Positions 7,772 to 17,327 of a stretch of 64,000 nucleotides of DNA are shown here, piece after piece. Origin of the DNA: Nocardia higoensis NBRC 100133 (GTDB taxonomy: Bacteria; Actinomycetota; Actinomycetes; Mycobacteriales; Mycobacteriaceae). The notes under the pieces are model-generated. The model was not told the origin of the DNA and did not search any database. It saw only the letters and a program-made list of their open reading frames with translations. Positions within the stretch are counted from its first letter, which is position 1, and every line of letters starts with the position of its first letter. Position numbers and translations under genes: made by a program. The DNA lies in the NCBI RefSeq assembly GCF_000308595.1, contig NZ_BAGA01000004.1:86160-150159 (forward strand). Direction: 5' to 3'.

Positions 7772-9676
7772 ATGGACCAGTCGGCTACTCAGGCCGTTTC
7801 CGAATCCGATGACCGCCGAACCGCCGCAGCCGCTCCGGCCGCGCTGCGCGTCGACCATCGCGCGCCCGACCGGCTCGTGCTGCAGCGTGGTGTCTTCACC
7901 GGGCCGTCGGCCAAGGTCAGCGACGAGCTCTACGCCGTCGCCAAGGGCGGCAAGGTCACCCGCGAGCGGCTGTCGTTGCGCCTGGACAAGGGCGTCACCG
8001 TCCACACCAACACCTACTTCGGCCGGTTCGCGGCCAGCTACTGGCAGCGCTGGACCACGGTCACCGAGGTGACCGTCACCATGGCGCTCGAGGTCGGCCG
8101 CCGCGCCCGGGTGCGCCTGGTCGCCTCCGACATCGCCGGCCACCGCCGCATCATCGACAGCCTGACCACCACCGCCAGCGGCGTCGCCACCCTCAGCGCC
8201 CCGCTCGACCAGTTCGTCGACGGCGGCGCGCTGTGGCTGGAGTTCGACGCCGACGGCGGCGAGCTCGGCATCGAGGAATTGGTCTGGACCGCCGCCGCGC
8301 CCGAGCGGATCCGCCCGGTCGCCATCGCCATCTGCACCTTCAACCGCGCCGCGGACTGCGCCGAGACCGTCGCCGCACTGGCCGGCGATCCCACCGTGCT
8401 GTCCGCCATCGACGCCGTCTACGTCGTCGATCAGGGCACCGATCCGGTCGCCGACCGCCCCCGCTACCAGGAGGTCGAACCGGCCTTCGGCGACAAGCTG
8501 CGCTACATCCGCCAGCCCAACCTCGGCGGCGCGGGCGGCTTCACCCGCGGCCTGTACGAGGTCTCCGCGGTCAACGAGCACGCCGACGTCATCCTCATGG
8601 ACGACGACATCCTGTGCGAGCCCGAGACCGTGCTGCGGTTGAACGCCTTCGCCAACATGACCGTGGAACCGACCCTGGTCGGCGCGCAGATGCTGTTCCT
8701 GCTCAACCCCGACTACCTCAATGTCGGCGCCGAGGAGGTGCACCTGGGCGACCTGCGGCACGGCCAGCGGGTGCCCAAGGCGCTGCGCAACACCTCCATG
8801 CTCAAGAGGAACCAGGAACGTCGCGTGGACGCCGGCTACAACGCCTGGTGGACCTGCCTGATCCCGGCCGAGGTGGTCGCCAGGATCGGCCTGCCGATCC
8901 CGATCTTCTTCCAGTGGGACGACGTCGAGTACGGCGTACGGGCCCGCGAGCACGGGTTCGTCACGGTGACTCTGCCGAACGCGGCGGTCTGGCACGCGGA
9001 CTTCTACTGGAAGGACTACGACGACTGGGCGCGCTACTTCTCCACCCGCAACTCGCTGATCGTCGGCGCGATGCACACCGATCTCGACGGCAAGAAGATC
9101 ACCAAGCAGCTGTTCCGCAATATCGCCGAGCAGCTGGTCGCCATGCAGTACGGCCTGGTGCACACCACCCTGCAGGGCATCGAGGACTTCCTCGACGGCC
9201 CGAAGACCCTGCGTGACGGCGGTATCGCCGCGCTGGCCGCCGCGCGGGCCGAGCGTGCCGACTACCCGGAGACCATCAAGCACCCGGCCGCGACCCCGCC
9301 GGTGAACGCGGCCGACATCTCCATCCGCCGGGCGGGCGGCGAGCCGAGCCGGGCCCTGCTCGTGCTGATCAAGCGTGCGGTCGACCAGTGGTTCGGCCGC
9401 ACCCAGCACGGCCTGATCGGCGTCACCCGCGAGGACGCCCACTGGTGGCACGTCTCGCTGTTCGATCACGTGGTGGTCACCGACGCCTCCCAGTCCGGCG
9501 TCCGGATCCGCCGCCGCGACAAGGCCCGCGCCCGTGCCCTGCTGCTGCGCACCATCCGGGTGTTGCGCCGCCTGCGCCGGGAGCTGCCCGCCCTGCAGTC
9601 GCAGTACCGGGCCGCCATGCCGGAGCTGACCAGTCGCGCCAACTGGGAACGGCTCTACGGCCTCGAGGCCGACTGA
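7772..9676 (+). CDS. glfT2: galactofuranosyltransferase GlfT2
   Basis: GlfT2 is the processive UDP-galactofuranose transferase that builds most of the cell-wall galactan. The 634 residues match the 637 of the mycobacterial enzyme. Visible landmarks are the N-terminal FAASYWQRWTTV, the GT-A start AIAICTFNRAADC, QPNLGGAGGF, the metal-binding MDDDI, VDAGYNAWWTC, the FFQWDDVEYGVRAREHG acceptor site and the catalytic-region histidine in AVWHADF. The ATG at 7772 follows GAGGACTTC. A strong hairpin ends the gene. It sits next to gtrA and the GT2 operon and across from glfT1. Confidence 0.95.
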   Translation: MDQSATQAVSESDDRRTAAAAPAALRVDHRAPDRLVLQRGVFTGPSAKVSDELYAVAKGGKVTRERLSLRLDKGVTVHTNTYFGRFAASYWQRWTTVTEVTVTMALEVGRRARVRLVASDIAGHRRIIDSLTTTASGVATLSAPLDQFVDGGALWLEFDADGGELGIEELVWTAAAPERIRPVAIAICTFNRAADCAETVAALAGDPTVLSAIDAVYVVDQGTDPVADRPRYQEVEPAFGDKLRYIRQPNLGGAGGFTRGLYEVSAVNEHADVILMDDDILCEPETVLRLNAFANMTVEPTLVGAQMLFLLNPDYLNVGAEEVHLGDLRHGQRVPKALRNTSMLKRNQERRVDAGYNAWWTCLIPAEVVARIGLPIPIFFQWDDVEYGVRAREHGFVTVTLPNAAVWHADFYWKDYDDWARYFSTRNSLIVGAMHTDLDGKKITKQLFRNIAEQLVAMQYGLVHTTLQGIEDFLDGPKTLRDGGIAALAAARAERADYPETIKHPAATPPVNAADISIRRAGGEPSRALLVLIKRAVDQWFGRTQHGLIGVTREDAHWWHVSLFDHVVVTDASQSGVRIRRRDKARARALLLRTIRVLRRLRRELPALQSQYRAAMPELTSRANWERLYGLEAD

Positions 9677-9693
9677 CTTTCCTGCCTCGCGGC

Positions 9694-9733
9694 GAAGGCC
9701 GCATCCGCGCCGACCGGCACGGATGCGGCCTTC
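9694..9733 (+). terminator. hairpin after glfT2
   Basis: A perfect 14-bp stem (9694-9707 with 9720-9733) and 12-nt loop, starting 18 nt past the glfT2 stop. No T run follows. Confidence 0.6.
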
Positions 9734-9872
9734 GGCGTCCCCGGAACCCACCGGTGCTGTCGGCGAGCGCTTGTGGTCCGGCTGCCGATGACCTCGGGCC
9801 GGGATGTGACGCCTGGGCCGGGGGCAACTTGTCGGGTCCCGAATGGCTGACCCCGGACCGGTGAACGGCAGA

Positions 9873-10718
<846 letters not shown>

Positions 10719-10833
10719 CGACATGCTCCTTCGTCGCGAGCGCCCGCGTGGTCTTGCCCACCCGGACGCGCTTCGTGTCGCGGTGCGGTGCCCCGCGACG
10801 CCTCGTCTCTCACGGTAAGCGCGGCCGGCCAGA

Positions 10834-10851
10834 TATGCAACCAGTTGCATA
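10834..10851. promoter_or_regulatory. palindromic operator, KstR-like
   Basis: A perfect 18-bp palindrome TATGCAACCAGTTGCATA. Its core TGCAACCAGTTGCA fits the published KstR consensus TNNAACNNGTTNNA exactly. It lies 116 nt upstream of the SDR start and just beyond the terminator of rsgA. Confidence 0.6.
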
Positions 10852-10865
10852 GAGGGATCCGGAAA

Positions 10866-10890
10866 AGGGCACCGGACGAACCGGTGCCCT
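10866..10890 (-). terminator. intrinsic terminator of rsgA
   Basis: A perfect 10-bp stem (10866-10875 with 10881-10890) and 5-nt loop. On the minus strand it runs into TTTTCC, 16 nt past the rsgA stop. Confidence 0.8.
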
Positions 10891-10905
10891 CGGCCGCGGC
10901 GAGCG

Positions 10906-11952
10906 CTAGCGGCGGTTGTCGCGCTCGCGATAGTTCCGCCGCTGCTGTTTGACGATGCCGCGCCACTCGCGTTCCCGCTCGGCCCGCAAGCGCTTGTCGG
11001 TGCGCGCCGCCATCCAGGCGTTCTCCCTGGCCAGCTTGCGATAGCTGGACAGCCTGCGCGCGGTGATCGCCCCGGCCTCGATGGCCTCGCGGACAGCGCA
11101 GCCCGGTTCGGACTCGTGGGCGCAATCGGTGAACCGGCAGCGCGCCGCCAGCCCCTGGATATCGCTGAAGGTGCGCCCGATGCCCTCGGCCGCGTCCCAC
11201 AGGCCTACCCCGCGCAGTCCGGGGGTGTCGATGAGCGTGCCGCCGCCGGGCAGCGGACGCAGTTCCCGGTGCACGGTGGTGTGCCTGCCCTTCTTGTCCG
11301 CGGTGCGAACCTCGTTCGTCGCGAACACCTCCCGGCCCAGCAGGGCATTGGCCAGCGTGGACTTGCCCGCACCGGACGGACCGAGCAGGGCGACGGTCCC
11401 GTCCAGCACCGCGCCGAGGACGTCGAGACCGGATCCGGCATTCGCGCTGACCGCGAGCACCGTGGCCCCCGGCGCGACCGCGCGCACCTCGTCGATCGGA
11501 ATATCCTCCGCCGCATCGGCTTTGGTGAGCACGACGACCGGCTGCGCGCCGCTCTCCCACACCAGGGCGAGCATCCGCTCGATCCGGCCGGGATCCACGT
11601 CGCCGTCGGCGGCCGCGCAGATGAGCACGGTGTCGACATTGGCGGCGAGCACCTGGCCGGTCGAGCGGCCGGAAGCCGACGAACGCACGATCGCGGTGTG
11701 CCGCGGCAGCAGCGCGCGCACCTCGCCGCCGGCGTTCAGGCTCACCCAGTCGCCGGTGCACAGCCCGCTGACCGGGGAGTCCGCGCGCGGGCACCGCGCC
11801 CGCGCCGGTCCGGTCGGGGTGATGACATCGCATTCGCTGCGGTCCATGCGCAGGACGCGCGCGGGCACGCAGTCCTCGTCCAGATATGCCGCGTACCGCG
11901 CGGCGACGGTCTCGTTCCAACCGTAGGGAACGAGCAGGTCGTGGTCGACCAT
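10906..11952 (-). CDS. rsgA: ribosome small-subunit-dependent GTPase A
   Basis: RsgA is a circularly permuted GTPase that checks late 30S ribosome assembly. The 348 residues show the family order. The OB domain is followed by the G4 motif TKAD, then G5-like SANAG, the P-loop GPSGAGKST, the switch TVHRELR and the G3 motif DTPGLR. The C-terminal zinc knuckle is CRFTDCAHESEPGC. The tail is very basic, as expected for rRNA contact. A small ORF with a perfect ribosome-binding site lies just upstream and may be translated from the same mRNA. Confidence 0.93.
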   Translation of the reverse strand: MVDHDLLVPYGWNETVAARYAAYLDEDCVPARVLRMDRSECDVITPTGPARARCPRADSPVSGLCTGDWVSLNAGGEVRALLPRHTAIVRSSASGRSTGQVLAANVDTVLICAAADGDVDPGRIERMLALVWESGAQPVVVLTKADAAEDIPIDEVRAVAPGATVLAVSANAGSGLDVLGAVLDGTVALLGPSGAGKSTLANALLGREVFATNEVRTADKKGRHTTVHRELRPLPGGGTLIDTPGLRGVGLWDAAEGIGRTFSDIQGLAARCRFTDCAHESEPGCAVREAIEAGAITARRLSSYRKLARENAWMAARTDKRLRAEREREWRGIVKQQRRNYRERDNRR

Positions 11953-11972
11953 TCCGGAGCATCCTTTGTCGG

Positions 11973-11995
11973 GCCGAGCCCGACGTGGGCTCGGC
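11973..11995 (-). promoter_or_regulatory. hairpin between the small ORF and rsgA
   Basis: A perfect 9-bp stem (11973-11981 with 11987-11995) and 5-nt loop. It overlaps the last base of the small ORF's stop codon and ends about 20 nt before the rsgA start. No T run follows, so a translational or attenuation role is more likely than simple termination. Confidence 0.4.
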
Positions 11996-12111
11996 TAGGA
12001 GATGTGGATTCCCCTCCGGGAGAAGAACACAGCGGAGAGGAACACGGGGGAGGGGAACAACGCTGTTCGGGCGCCGACGGCCCGGCGCACGACAATCCGC
12101 GCTTCCTTCAT
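11995..12111 (-). CDS. small ORF upstream of rsgA, possible leader peptide
   Basis: A 38-codon ORF (start MKEARIVVRRAVG). An exact AGGAGGTG Shine-Dalgarno sits ideally spaced before its ATG, the best ribosome-binding site I noticed in the window. It is basic, with a short hydrophobic middle (FPSPVFLSAVFF). A 9-bp hairpin begins at its stop codon and rsgA starts 42 nt later. I do not recognise the peptide. It could be a small membrane peptide or a leader whose translation affects rsgA. Confidence 0.42.
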   Translation of the reverse strand: MKEARIVVRRAVGARTALFPSPVFLSAVFFSRRGIHIS

Positions 12112-12212
12112 GTGTTCCACCTCCTCGTCTCTCTCGTTCCGATACCGACGCCGGATACTCTCGCACGACTCGCGCGCACCCGGCAATGGATTTTCTACCT
12201 GGGCGAACGCCT

Positions 12213-13433
12213 CTAGTCCGGCTTGCCGAACTGCTCGTGGCGGCCCAGCGAGCGCAAATGGAACCACTCGCGCAGCCCGGCCGGATCGCGGCGGGTCACC
12301 AGGAAGAACCAGGAGAACCGGATCCACTCCTGCGGCAGCAGCTTGCGCATGCCCGGCTGCGACATCAGGTAGCCGCGATTGCGGTAGGTGAAGTAGCGCT
12401 TGACCGGGTCGTCGGGGTACTGGGTGTGCATGCGCCCGCCCAGGATCGGCTTGAACTCGGCCGCGCCGTTGGGATGCAGGTAGGCGGTCTGCAGGCAGGT
12501 GCCGAAGGGCAGCCCGGAGCGGACCAGCCGCCGGTGCACCTCCACCTCGTCGCCGCGCACGAACAGCCGCAGGTCCGGCACGCCGATCACGTCGACGGCC
12601 TTGGCGGAGATGAGCGCGCCGTTGAACAGCGAGGCGATGCCCGGCAGGAAATCGTCGTCGCCGAGCTCGGAGCGCAACCGCCGCCACACCACGCCCCGGC
12701 GCAGCGGGAAGGCCAGCCGATCGGGCTCGTCGATATCGCAGACCACCGGCGAGACCTCGACCAGACCGTGCCGTCCGGCGCAGTCCAGCAGGGTCGCGAG
12801 CACTTCCGGCCCGTCCGGGCGCCCGTCGTCGTCGGCCAGCCACACCCAGTCCGCGCCGAGGGTCAGCGCGTGCAGCATGCCCAGCGCGAACCCGCCCGCA
12901 CCGCCCAGATTGTGGGCCGAACCCAGGTAGGTGGTCTCGATCGGCTGCTGCTCGACCAGCTCGGCGACCTCGGCCTCGTTGGCGTTGTCCACCACGATCA
13001 GGTGGTCCACCGGACGGGTCTGCGAGGTGAGCACCTTCAGTGACTCGGCCAGCAGCTCACGGCGCTTGTGGGTGACCACGATCGCCACGATCCGCGCATC
13101 GGGTCCGGTGCCCGCTTCGGGCAGGAAGGACGATGCCTCGCCGCTGACCGGCGCAACCGCGAACCCGTCGAACGCCGACTCCCGCTCGCTGCCGTCGCGC
13201 TCGCCGCCGCGCGAGTCGCGGGCTGCGGGCGCTTCGGGTGTGCCGCTGTCGCGGGGGTCGCTCGCCGGCTCGTTGCCCGAGGAGCCCTCGGAAGGATCAG
13301 CGCTGCCGGGGACGGCCGTCGGCTCCTGCGAAACGTTCTCCGCAGCAGCGGTTTCGCTCGTCGCTCTCACCTCCGACGCGGCACCGGAGCCGGGCTCCGG
13401 GTTGGGGAGAGCTTCCGGGCGCTGACCGCTCAT
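12213..13433 (-). CDS. glfT1: galactofuranosyltransferase GlfT1
   Basis: GlfT1 adds the first galactofuranose residues to the rhamnose-GlcNAc lipid primer of arabinogalactan. After about 113 residues of acidic, Ser/Pro/Glu-rich sequence, the catalytic part follows mycobacterial Rv3782 closely: IVAIVVTHKRRELL, DNANE, YLGSAHNLGGAGGFALGMLHAL, the metal-binding ADDDG at about 200, LPGIASLFNGALI, VRGDEVEVHRRL and FFTYRNRGY-like KRYFTYRNRGYLMSQPG. At 406 residues it is about 100 longer than the M. tuberculosis protein. Its ATG overlaps the wzt stop (ATGA), so wzm-wzt-glfT1 is one operon. Confidence 0.94.
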   Translation of the reverse strand: MSGQRPEALPNPEPGSGAASEVRATSETAAAENVSQEPTAVPGSADPSEGSSGNEPASDPRDSGTPEAPAARDSRGGERDGSERESAFDGFAVAPVSGEASSFLPEAGTGPDARIVAIVVTHKRRELLAESLKVLTSQTRPVDHLIVVDNANEAEVAELVEQQPIETTYLGSAHNLGGAGGFALGMLHALTLGADWVWLADDDGRPDGPEVLATLLDCAGRHGLVEVSPVVCDIDEPDRLAFPLRRGVVWRRLRSELGDDDFLPGIASLFNGALISAKAVDVIGVPDLRLFVRGDEVEVHRRLVRSGLPFGTCLQTAYLHPNGAAEFKPILGGRMHTQYPDDPVKRYFTYRNRGYLMSQPGMRKLLPQEWIRFSWFFLVTRRDPAGLREWFHLRSLGRHEQFGKPD

Positions 13434-14287
13434 GCTGGTTTCTGCTCCAGTTCTTTCGTGCTGTCGTCCGCGGAGCTCTTCGCGCGGCCGGCCCGTTCGG
13501 CCTCCATCTCCCGCAGCACGGTCGCCACGTGGTTTCCGGCGTCGGGGCCTTCGTAAGCGCGCACCACGTGCTCGATACCGCCGCGCTCGCGGATCTGGCC
13601 GTGGTCGATCCACAGCGCGGAATCGCAGAGCTGGGCGAGGAATTCGTTGGAATGGCTCGCGAACACCAGGATGCCAGACCGCGCCACCAATTCCTGCAGC
13701 CGCAGGCGGGCCTTCTTCATGAACTCCGCGTCGACCGCGCCGATGCCCTCGTCGAGCAGCAGGATCTCCGGGTCGATGGAGGTCACCACACCCATCGCCA
13801 GGCGCACCCGCATACCGGTGGAGTAGGTGCGCAGCGGCATGTGCAGGTATTCGCCGAGTTCGGTGAAATCGGCGATCTCGTCGATCTTCGCCAGCATCTG
13901 TTTGCGGGTCTGACCGAGGAACAGGCCACGGATGATGATGTTCTCGTAGCCGGAGATCTCCGGGTCCATGCCGACGCCGAGATCGAACACCGGCGCCACC
14001 CGGCCGCGGATGCGGGCGCTGCCGCGCGAGGGTTCGTAGATGCCCGACAGCAGCCGCAGCAGCGTGGACTTGCCCGCGCCGTTGTGCCCGACCAGGCCCA
14101 CCCGGTCGCCTTCGCGCAGCTTCAGATTGATGTCGCGCAGCGCCTCGACCACGACCACATCGGACTGGTTGCGCCCGATCGCGCCGCCCGCCTTGCCGAG
14201 GAACGCCTTCTTCAGCGACCGCGACTTCGCGTCGAAGATCGGGAACTCCACCCACGCGTGGTGGGTATCGATACTCACACTGCTCAT
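13430..14287 (-). CDS. wzt: galactan ABC exporter, ATP-binding subunit
   Basis: The nucleotide-binding subunit of the transporter thought to flip the lipid-linked galactan precursor (RfbE/Rv3781 family). The 285 residues show Walker A GHNGAGKST near 67, the Q-loop region, the signature YSTGMRVRLAMGV near 164, Walker B ILLLDEGIGAVD near 184 and the switch His in FASHS. There is no long C-terminal carbohydrate-binding domain, as is normal for the actinobacterial type. It lies 9 nt downstream of wzm and is coupled to glfT1. Confidence 0.93.
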   Translation of the reverse strand: MSSVSIDTHHAWVEFPIFDAKSRSLKKAFLGKAGGAIGRNQSDVVVVEALRDINLKLREGDRVGLVGHNGAGKSTLLRLLSGIYEPSRGSARIRGRVAPVFDLGVGMDPEISGYENIIIRGLFLGQTRKQMLAKIDEIADFTELGEYLHMPLRTYSTGMRVRLAMGVVTSIDPEILLLDEGIGAVDAEFMKKARLRLQELVARSGILVFASHSNEFLAQLCDSALWIDHGQIRERGGIEHVVRAYEGPDAGNHVATVLREMEAERAGRAKSSADDSTKELEQKPA

Positions 14288-14296
14288 GTGCGGCTC

Positions 14297-15331
14297 CTAC
14301 ACCCAGTACGGCACGCGTGCCCGGTACTGCTTCATGGCCAATACCGCGCCGATCCAGCCGATCACGGTGATCGCGCCCACGATCACCCAGTGACGCAGCT
14401 CCTGCGGTTCGCCCAGCAGGGGAGCGCGCACGATCTCGAGGTAGTGGAAGGTCGGAATGATCTCGACCAGCCGCGCCCGCTCGCTCGCGCCGCCGATCTG
14501 GTCTTCGAGGGTCTTGGTGGTCCACATGACCGGCGTCAGCACGAACAGCATCAGCGTCATCGAGCCCAGGATCGGGGCGATATCGCGATAGCGGGTGCTG
14601 AAGATGCCGAACAGGATCGACACCCACATCGAGTTCAGGAAGATCAACCCGATGGCCGGAATCGCCAGCAGGCTCGTCCAGCCGAGGTTCTCCCACACCC
14701 CGAAGCCGACCAGCAACAGCAGGTAGATCACCAGGTTGTGGGCGAAGAAGAGCAGCTGCCGCCACACCAGCCGGTAGATGTGCACGCTCAGCGCCGAGGG
14801 CAGCTGCTTGATCAGCCCCTCGTTGGCGATGAACACATCCGAGCCCTCGAGAATGCTGGCTTGGATGACGTTCCACACGATCAGGCCGACCGTCACGTAG
14901 GGCAGGTACTCGCGCAGCGGCTGCCCCAGCAGCGTCGCGTAGAGGATGCCCATCGCCGCGGCCTGCACGCCGGTGGCGATGGTGATCCAGAACGGGCCGA
15001 GCACCGAACGGCGGTAGCGCTGCTTGATGTCCTGCCAGCCCAGGGAGAGCCAGAGCTCGCGTTGCCCGAAGCCGTCGCGCATGTCCCGGAACGCGCGGCG
15101 GAAGGTCTGCGAATCCGACACGAACGCCACCGCTCCGTTCTCGCTCTCGGAATCCTCGCCGGACGCCCGATCCGCCGGGACCTGCGCGGTCTCGGCGTGC
15201 TCCGGATTCGCCTCGGAATGGTCGGGGGTCGCCGGGTTCTTCTCGGTCGAAGTCACCGAGCTCTGTTCAGGAGGCACCGCACTCACTTCGGAGTCGGGGC
15301 GAGCGGCAGCGGCGGGCACGGTGCTCGACAC
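14297..15331 (-). CDS. wzm: galactan ABC exporter, permease subunit
   Basis: The membrane subunit partner of Wzt (RfbD/Rv3783 family, ABC2 membrane type). The 344 residues start with about 75 acidic, disordered residues. DMRDGFGQRELWLSLGWQDIKQRYRRSVLGPFW, the family's amphipathic entry region, follows, and then about six membrane segments. The GTG at 15331 has GGAGG close upstream; a second GTG four codons later is possible. First gene of the wzm-wzt-glfT1 operon. Confidence 0.92.
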   Translation of the reverse strand: MSSTVPAAAARPDSEVSAVPPEQSSVTSTEKNPATPDHSEANPEHAETAQVPADRASGEDSESENGAVAFVSDSQTFRRAFRDMRDGFGQRELWLSLGWQDIKQRYRRSVLGPFWITIATGVQAAAMGILYATLLGQPLREYLPYVTVGLIVWNVIQASILEGSDVFIANEGLIKQLPSALSVHIYRLVWRQLLFFAHNLVIYLLLLVGFGVWENLGWTSLLAIPAIGLIFLNSMWVSILFGIFSTRYRDIAPILGSMTLMLFVLTPVMWTTKTLEDQIGGASERARLVEIIPTFHYLEIVRAPLLGEPQELRHWVIVGAITVIGWIGAVLAMKQYRARVPYWV

Positions 15332-15402
15332 TACCCTCCGAGCAGGCGTCCGCGGTCGGGATGGTCCAGCCCGGATGGGCGGGCCACCCGCGCTCGCCGG
15401 GT

Positions 15403-16014
15403 TTACAAGTACTGGCCGGAACCGCCGGTGACGTGATCGGCGCGACCCGCGCGCGGATCGACCGTCTGGAGACCGGGCGGCAGCGCACCCTGGCGCATCT
15501 GTTCCAGCTGGGCCCGGGCGGCCATCTGCTGGGCGAACAGCGCGGTCTGGATGCCGTGGAACAGGCCCTCGAGCCAGCCGACGAGCTGGGCCTGGGCGAT
15601 GCGCAACTCGGCATCCGATGGCACCGCGTCCTCGCTGAACGGCAAGGTCAGCCGCTCGAGTTCGGCGCGTAGTTCCGGGGCGAGACCCTGCTCCAGCTCG
15701 CGCACCGAGGAGCGGTGGATCTCCTTGAGCCTGCTGCGGCTGGCGTCGTCGAGCGGAGCGGCCCGCACCTCCTCGAGCAGCTGCTTGATCATGGTGCCGA
15801 TGCGCATCACCTTGGCGGGCTGCTCGACCATGTCGGCCAGCGATTCGCCCTGCTCGGCGCGCTCGTCGGAGTCCTCGGCGGTCACTTCGCCGTCGACCGG
15901 CACCGCGCCGGCGCGCTCGCTCGCGCCGGCCGGGAGCACCAGGGGCTGCCCGTCGGGACCGACCACGACGATGGAATCGGGTGTCTCGTCCGAATGCGTC
16001 ATGACCCCTATCAT
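15403..16014 (-). CDS. bpa: bacterial proteasome activator Bpa
   Basis: Bpa (PafE, DUF2587) is an ATP-independent ring that opens the 20S proteasome for unfolded proteins. The 203 residues have a disordered N terminus, the helical core (about 60-175: EQPAKVMRIGTMIKQLLEEVR, WLEGLFHGIQTALFAQQMAAR) and the C-terminal proteasome-docking motif GQYL at the last four residues. The start may be the ATG at 16014 or the in-frame ATG at 16002; neither has an ideal ribosome-binding site. The position next to the galactan export genes matches M. tuberculosis Rv3780. Confidence 0.93.
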   Translation of the reverse strand: MIGVMTHSDETPDSIVVVGPDGQPLVLPAGASERAGAVPVDGEVTAEDSDERAEQGESLADMVEQPAKVMRIGTMIKQLLEEVRAAPLDDASRSRLKEIHRSSVRELEQGLAPELRAELERLTLPFSEDAVPSDAELRIAQAQLVGWLEGLFHGIQTALFAQQMAARAQLEQMRQGALPPGLQTVDPRAGRADHVTGGSGQYL

Positions 16015-16119
16015 GTCGCTTTGTCGCCGGACGCGCTAAACCTCCGGCGTGCGGGGCCGGACGCCGGGCGTTCGCCGGGTCCGTACCGAGCCGCGTGGAC
16101 GCCGATTAGAGTGGCCGAT

Positions 16120-17322
16120 ATGACTTACGACGTCGCGAGGGTTCGGGGCCTTATACCGTCCCTGGGCGACGGCTGGATTCATCTCGATCCGCAAGCCGGC
16201 ATGCTTGTCCCGGATTCGGTATCTCGTGCCGTATCAACGGGTTTCCGTACGACGTCGTTCTCCCATGTCGGACGCCATGGGGCGGCGCGGCGAAGCGCGG
16301 CTGTGCTGGACGCCGCCCGCGAGGCGGTCGCCGATCTGGTCGGCGGCGACCCGGCGGGTGTCGTGCTCGGCCCGGATCGAGCGGTGCTGTTGGCCTGGCT
16401 CGCGGAATCGCTGAGTTCGCGCCTGGGTCTGGGCACCGGGATCGTGCTGTCGCGCTTGGACGACGAGGCGAATGTCGCGCCCTGGCTGCGCATCGCCAAC
16501 CGCTACGGCGCGCACGTGCGCTGGGCCGAGGTGGAGATCGAGACCTGCGAGATGCCGTCCTGGCAGTTCGAGGAGCTGATCGGCCCCACCGCCCGGCTCG
16601 TCGCGCTCACCGCGGCCTCGCCGATCGTGGGCTCGGCGCCCGCGGTGCGGGTGGCCGCCGATCGGGTGCACGAGGTGGGCGGTCTGCTGGTCGCCGACGC
16701 GTTCGGCGCCGCGCCGTACGCGTTGATCGACATCGACGAGCTCAATGCCGACGTGGTCGCGCTCAGCGCCCCGGCCTGGGGCGGTCCGCAGATCGGCGCG
16801 CTGGTGTTCCGCGATCCGGCCTTCCTCGACCGCATTCCCTCGATGTCGCTCAACCCCTACGCCAAGGGTGCCGAACGGCTGGAGGTGGGTGGTCACCAGT
16901 ACGGCCTGCTGGCCGGGCTGACCACCTCGATCGACTTCCTGGCCGGGCTCGACGAGCGCGCGAAGGGCACCCGCCGCGAGCGCCTGGAGATCTCCATCAC
17001 CTCGCTGCAGGACTATCACGATTCGCTGTTCGAGCACCTGATGGACACCCTCGACAAGATCGACGATCTGACCATCATCGGCCGCGCCTCCACCCGCATC
17101 CCGACCGTCAGCTTCACGGTGGCCGGGATGCAGGCGGAGAAGGTCGCCGCCAAGCTGGCCGACGCCCGCATCGGCACGCTCAGCGGCGTGCACGGCGGCA
17201 GCAGGCTGCTCGACGCGCTGGGCGTGAACGACGAGGGCGGCGCGGTCACCGTCGGGCTCGCGCCCTACACCACGAAGTTCGAGATCGACCAGCTCGGCCG
17301 CGCGCTGAGCGCGTTGGAGTAG
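16120..17322 (+). CDS. aminotransferase class V-like protein, probably non-catalytic
   Basis: A 400-residue fold-type-I protein related to cysteine desulfurases and to Rv3778c. The overall pattern is retained: HLDPQAG near 21, DEANVAPW near 115, VADAFGAAPY near 191, ALSAPAWGGPQIGALVF near 214. The PLP lysine that normally lies in SxHKxxGP is absent; alanine occupies that place (about residue 219) and no Lys is nearby. The substrate-side His and the DxQ pattern are also changed. It may bind a cofactor non-covalently or act as a structural protein. It starts divergently from bpa. Confidence 0.82.
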   Translation: MTYDVARVRGLIPSLGDGWIHLDPQAGMLVPDSVSRAVSTGFRTTSFSHVGRHGAARRSAAVLDAAREAVADLVGGDPAGVVLGPDRAVLLAWLAESLSSRLGLGTGIVLSRLDDEANVAPWLRIANRYGAHVRWAEVEIETCEMPSWQFEELIGPTARLVALTAASPIVGSAPAVRVAADRVHEVGGLLVADAFGAAPYALIDIDELNADVVALSAPAWGGPQIGALVFRDPAFLDRIPSMSLNPYAKGAERLEVGGHQYGLLAGLTTSIDFLAGLDERAKGTRRERLEISITSLQDYHDSLFEHLMDTLDKIDDLTIIGRASTRIPTVSFTVAGMQAEKVAAKLADARIGTLSGVHGGSRLLDALGVNDEGGAVTVGLAPYTTKFEIDQLGRALSALE

Positions 17323-17327
17323 CGGCT

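Noticed and set aside
12213..14876. An 887-codon open frame on the minus strand running through wzt and glfT1
   Set aside because: Only its last part is glfT1; the upstream part is a GC-rich shadow of wzt and wzm in another frame.
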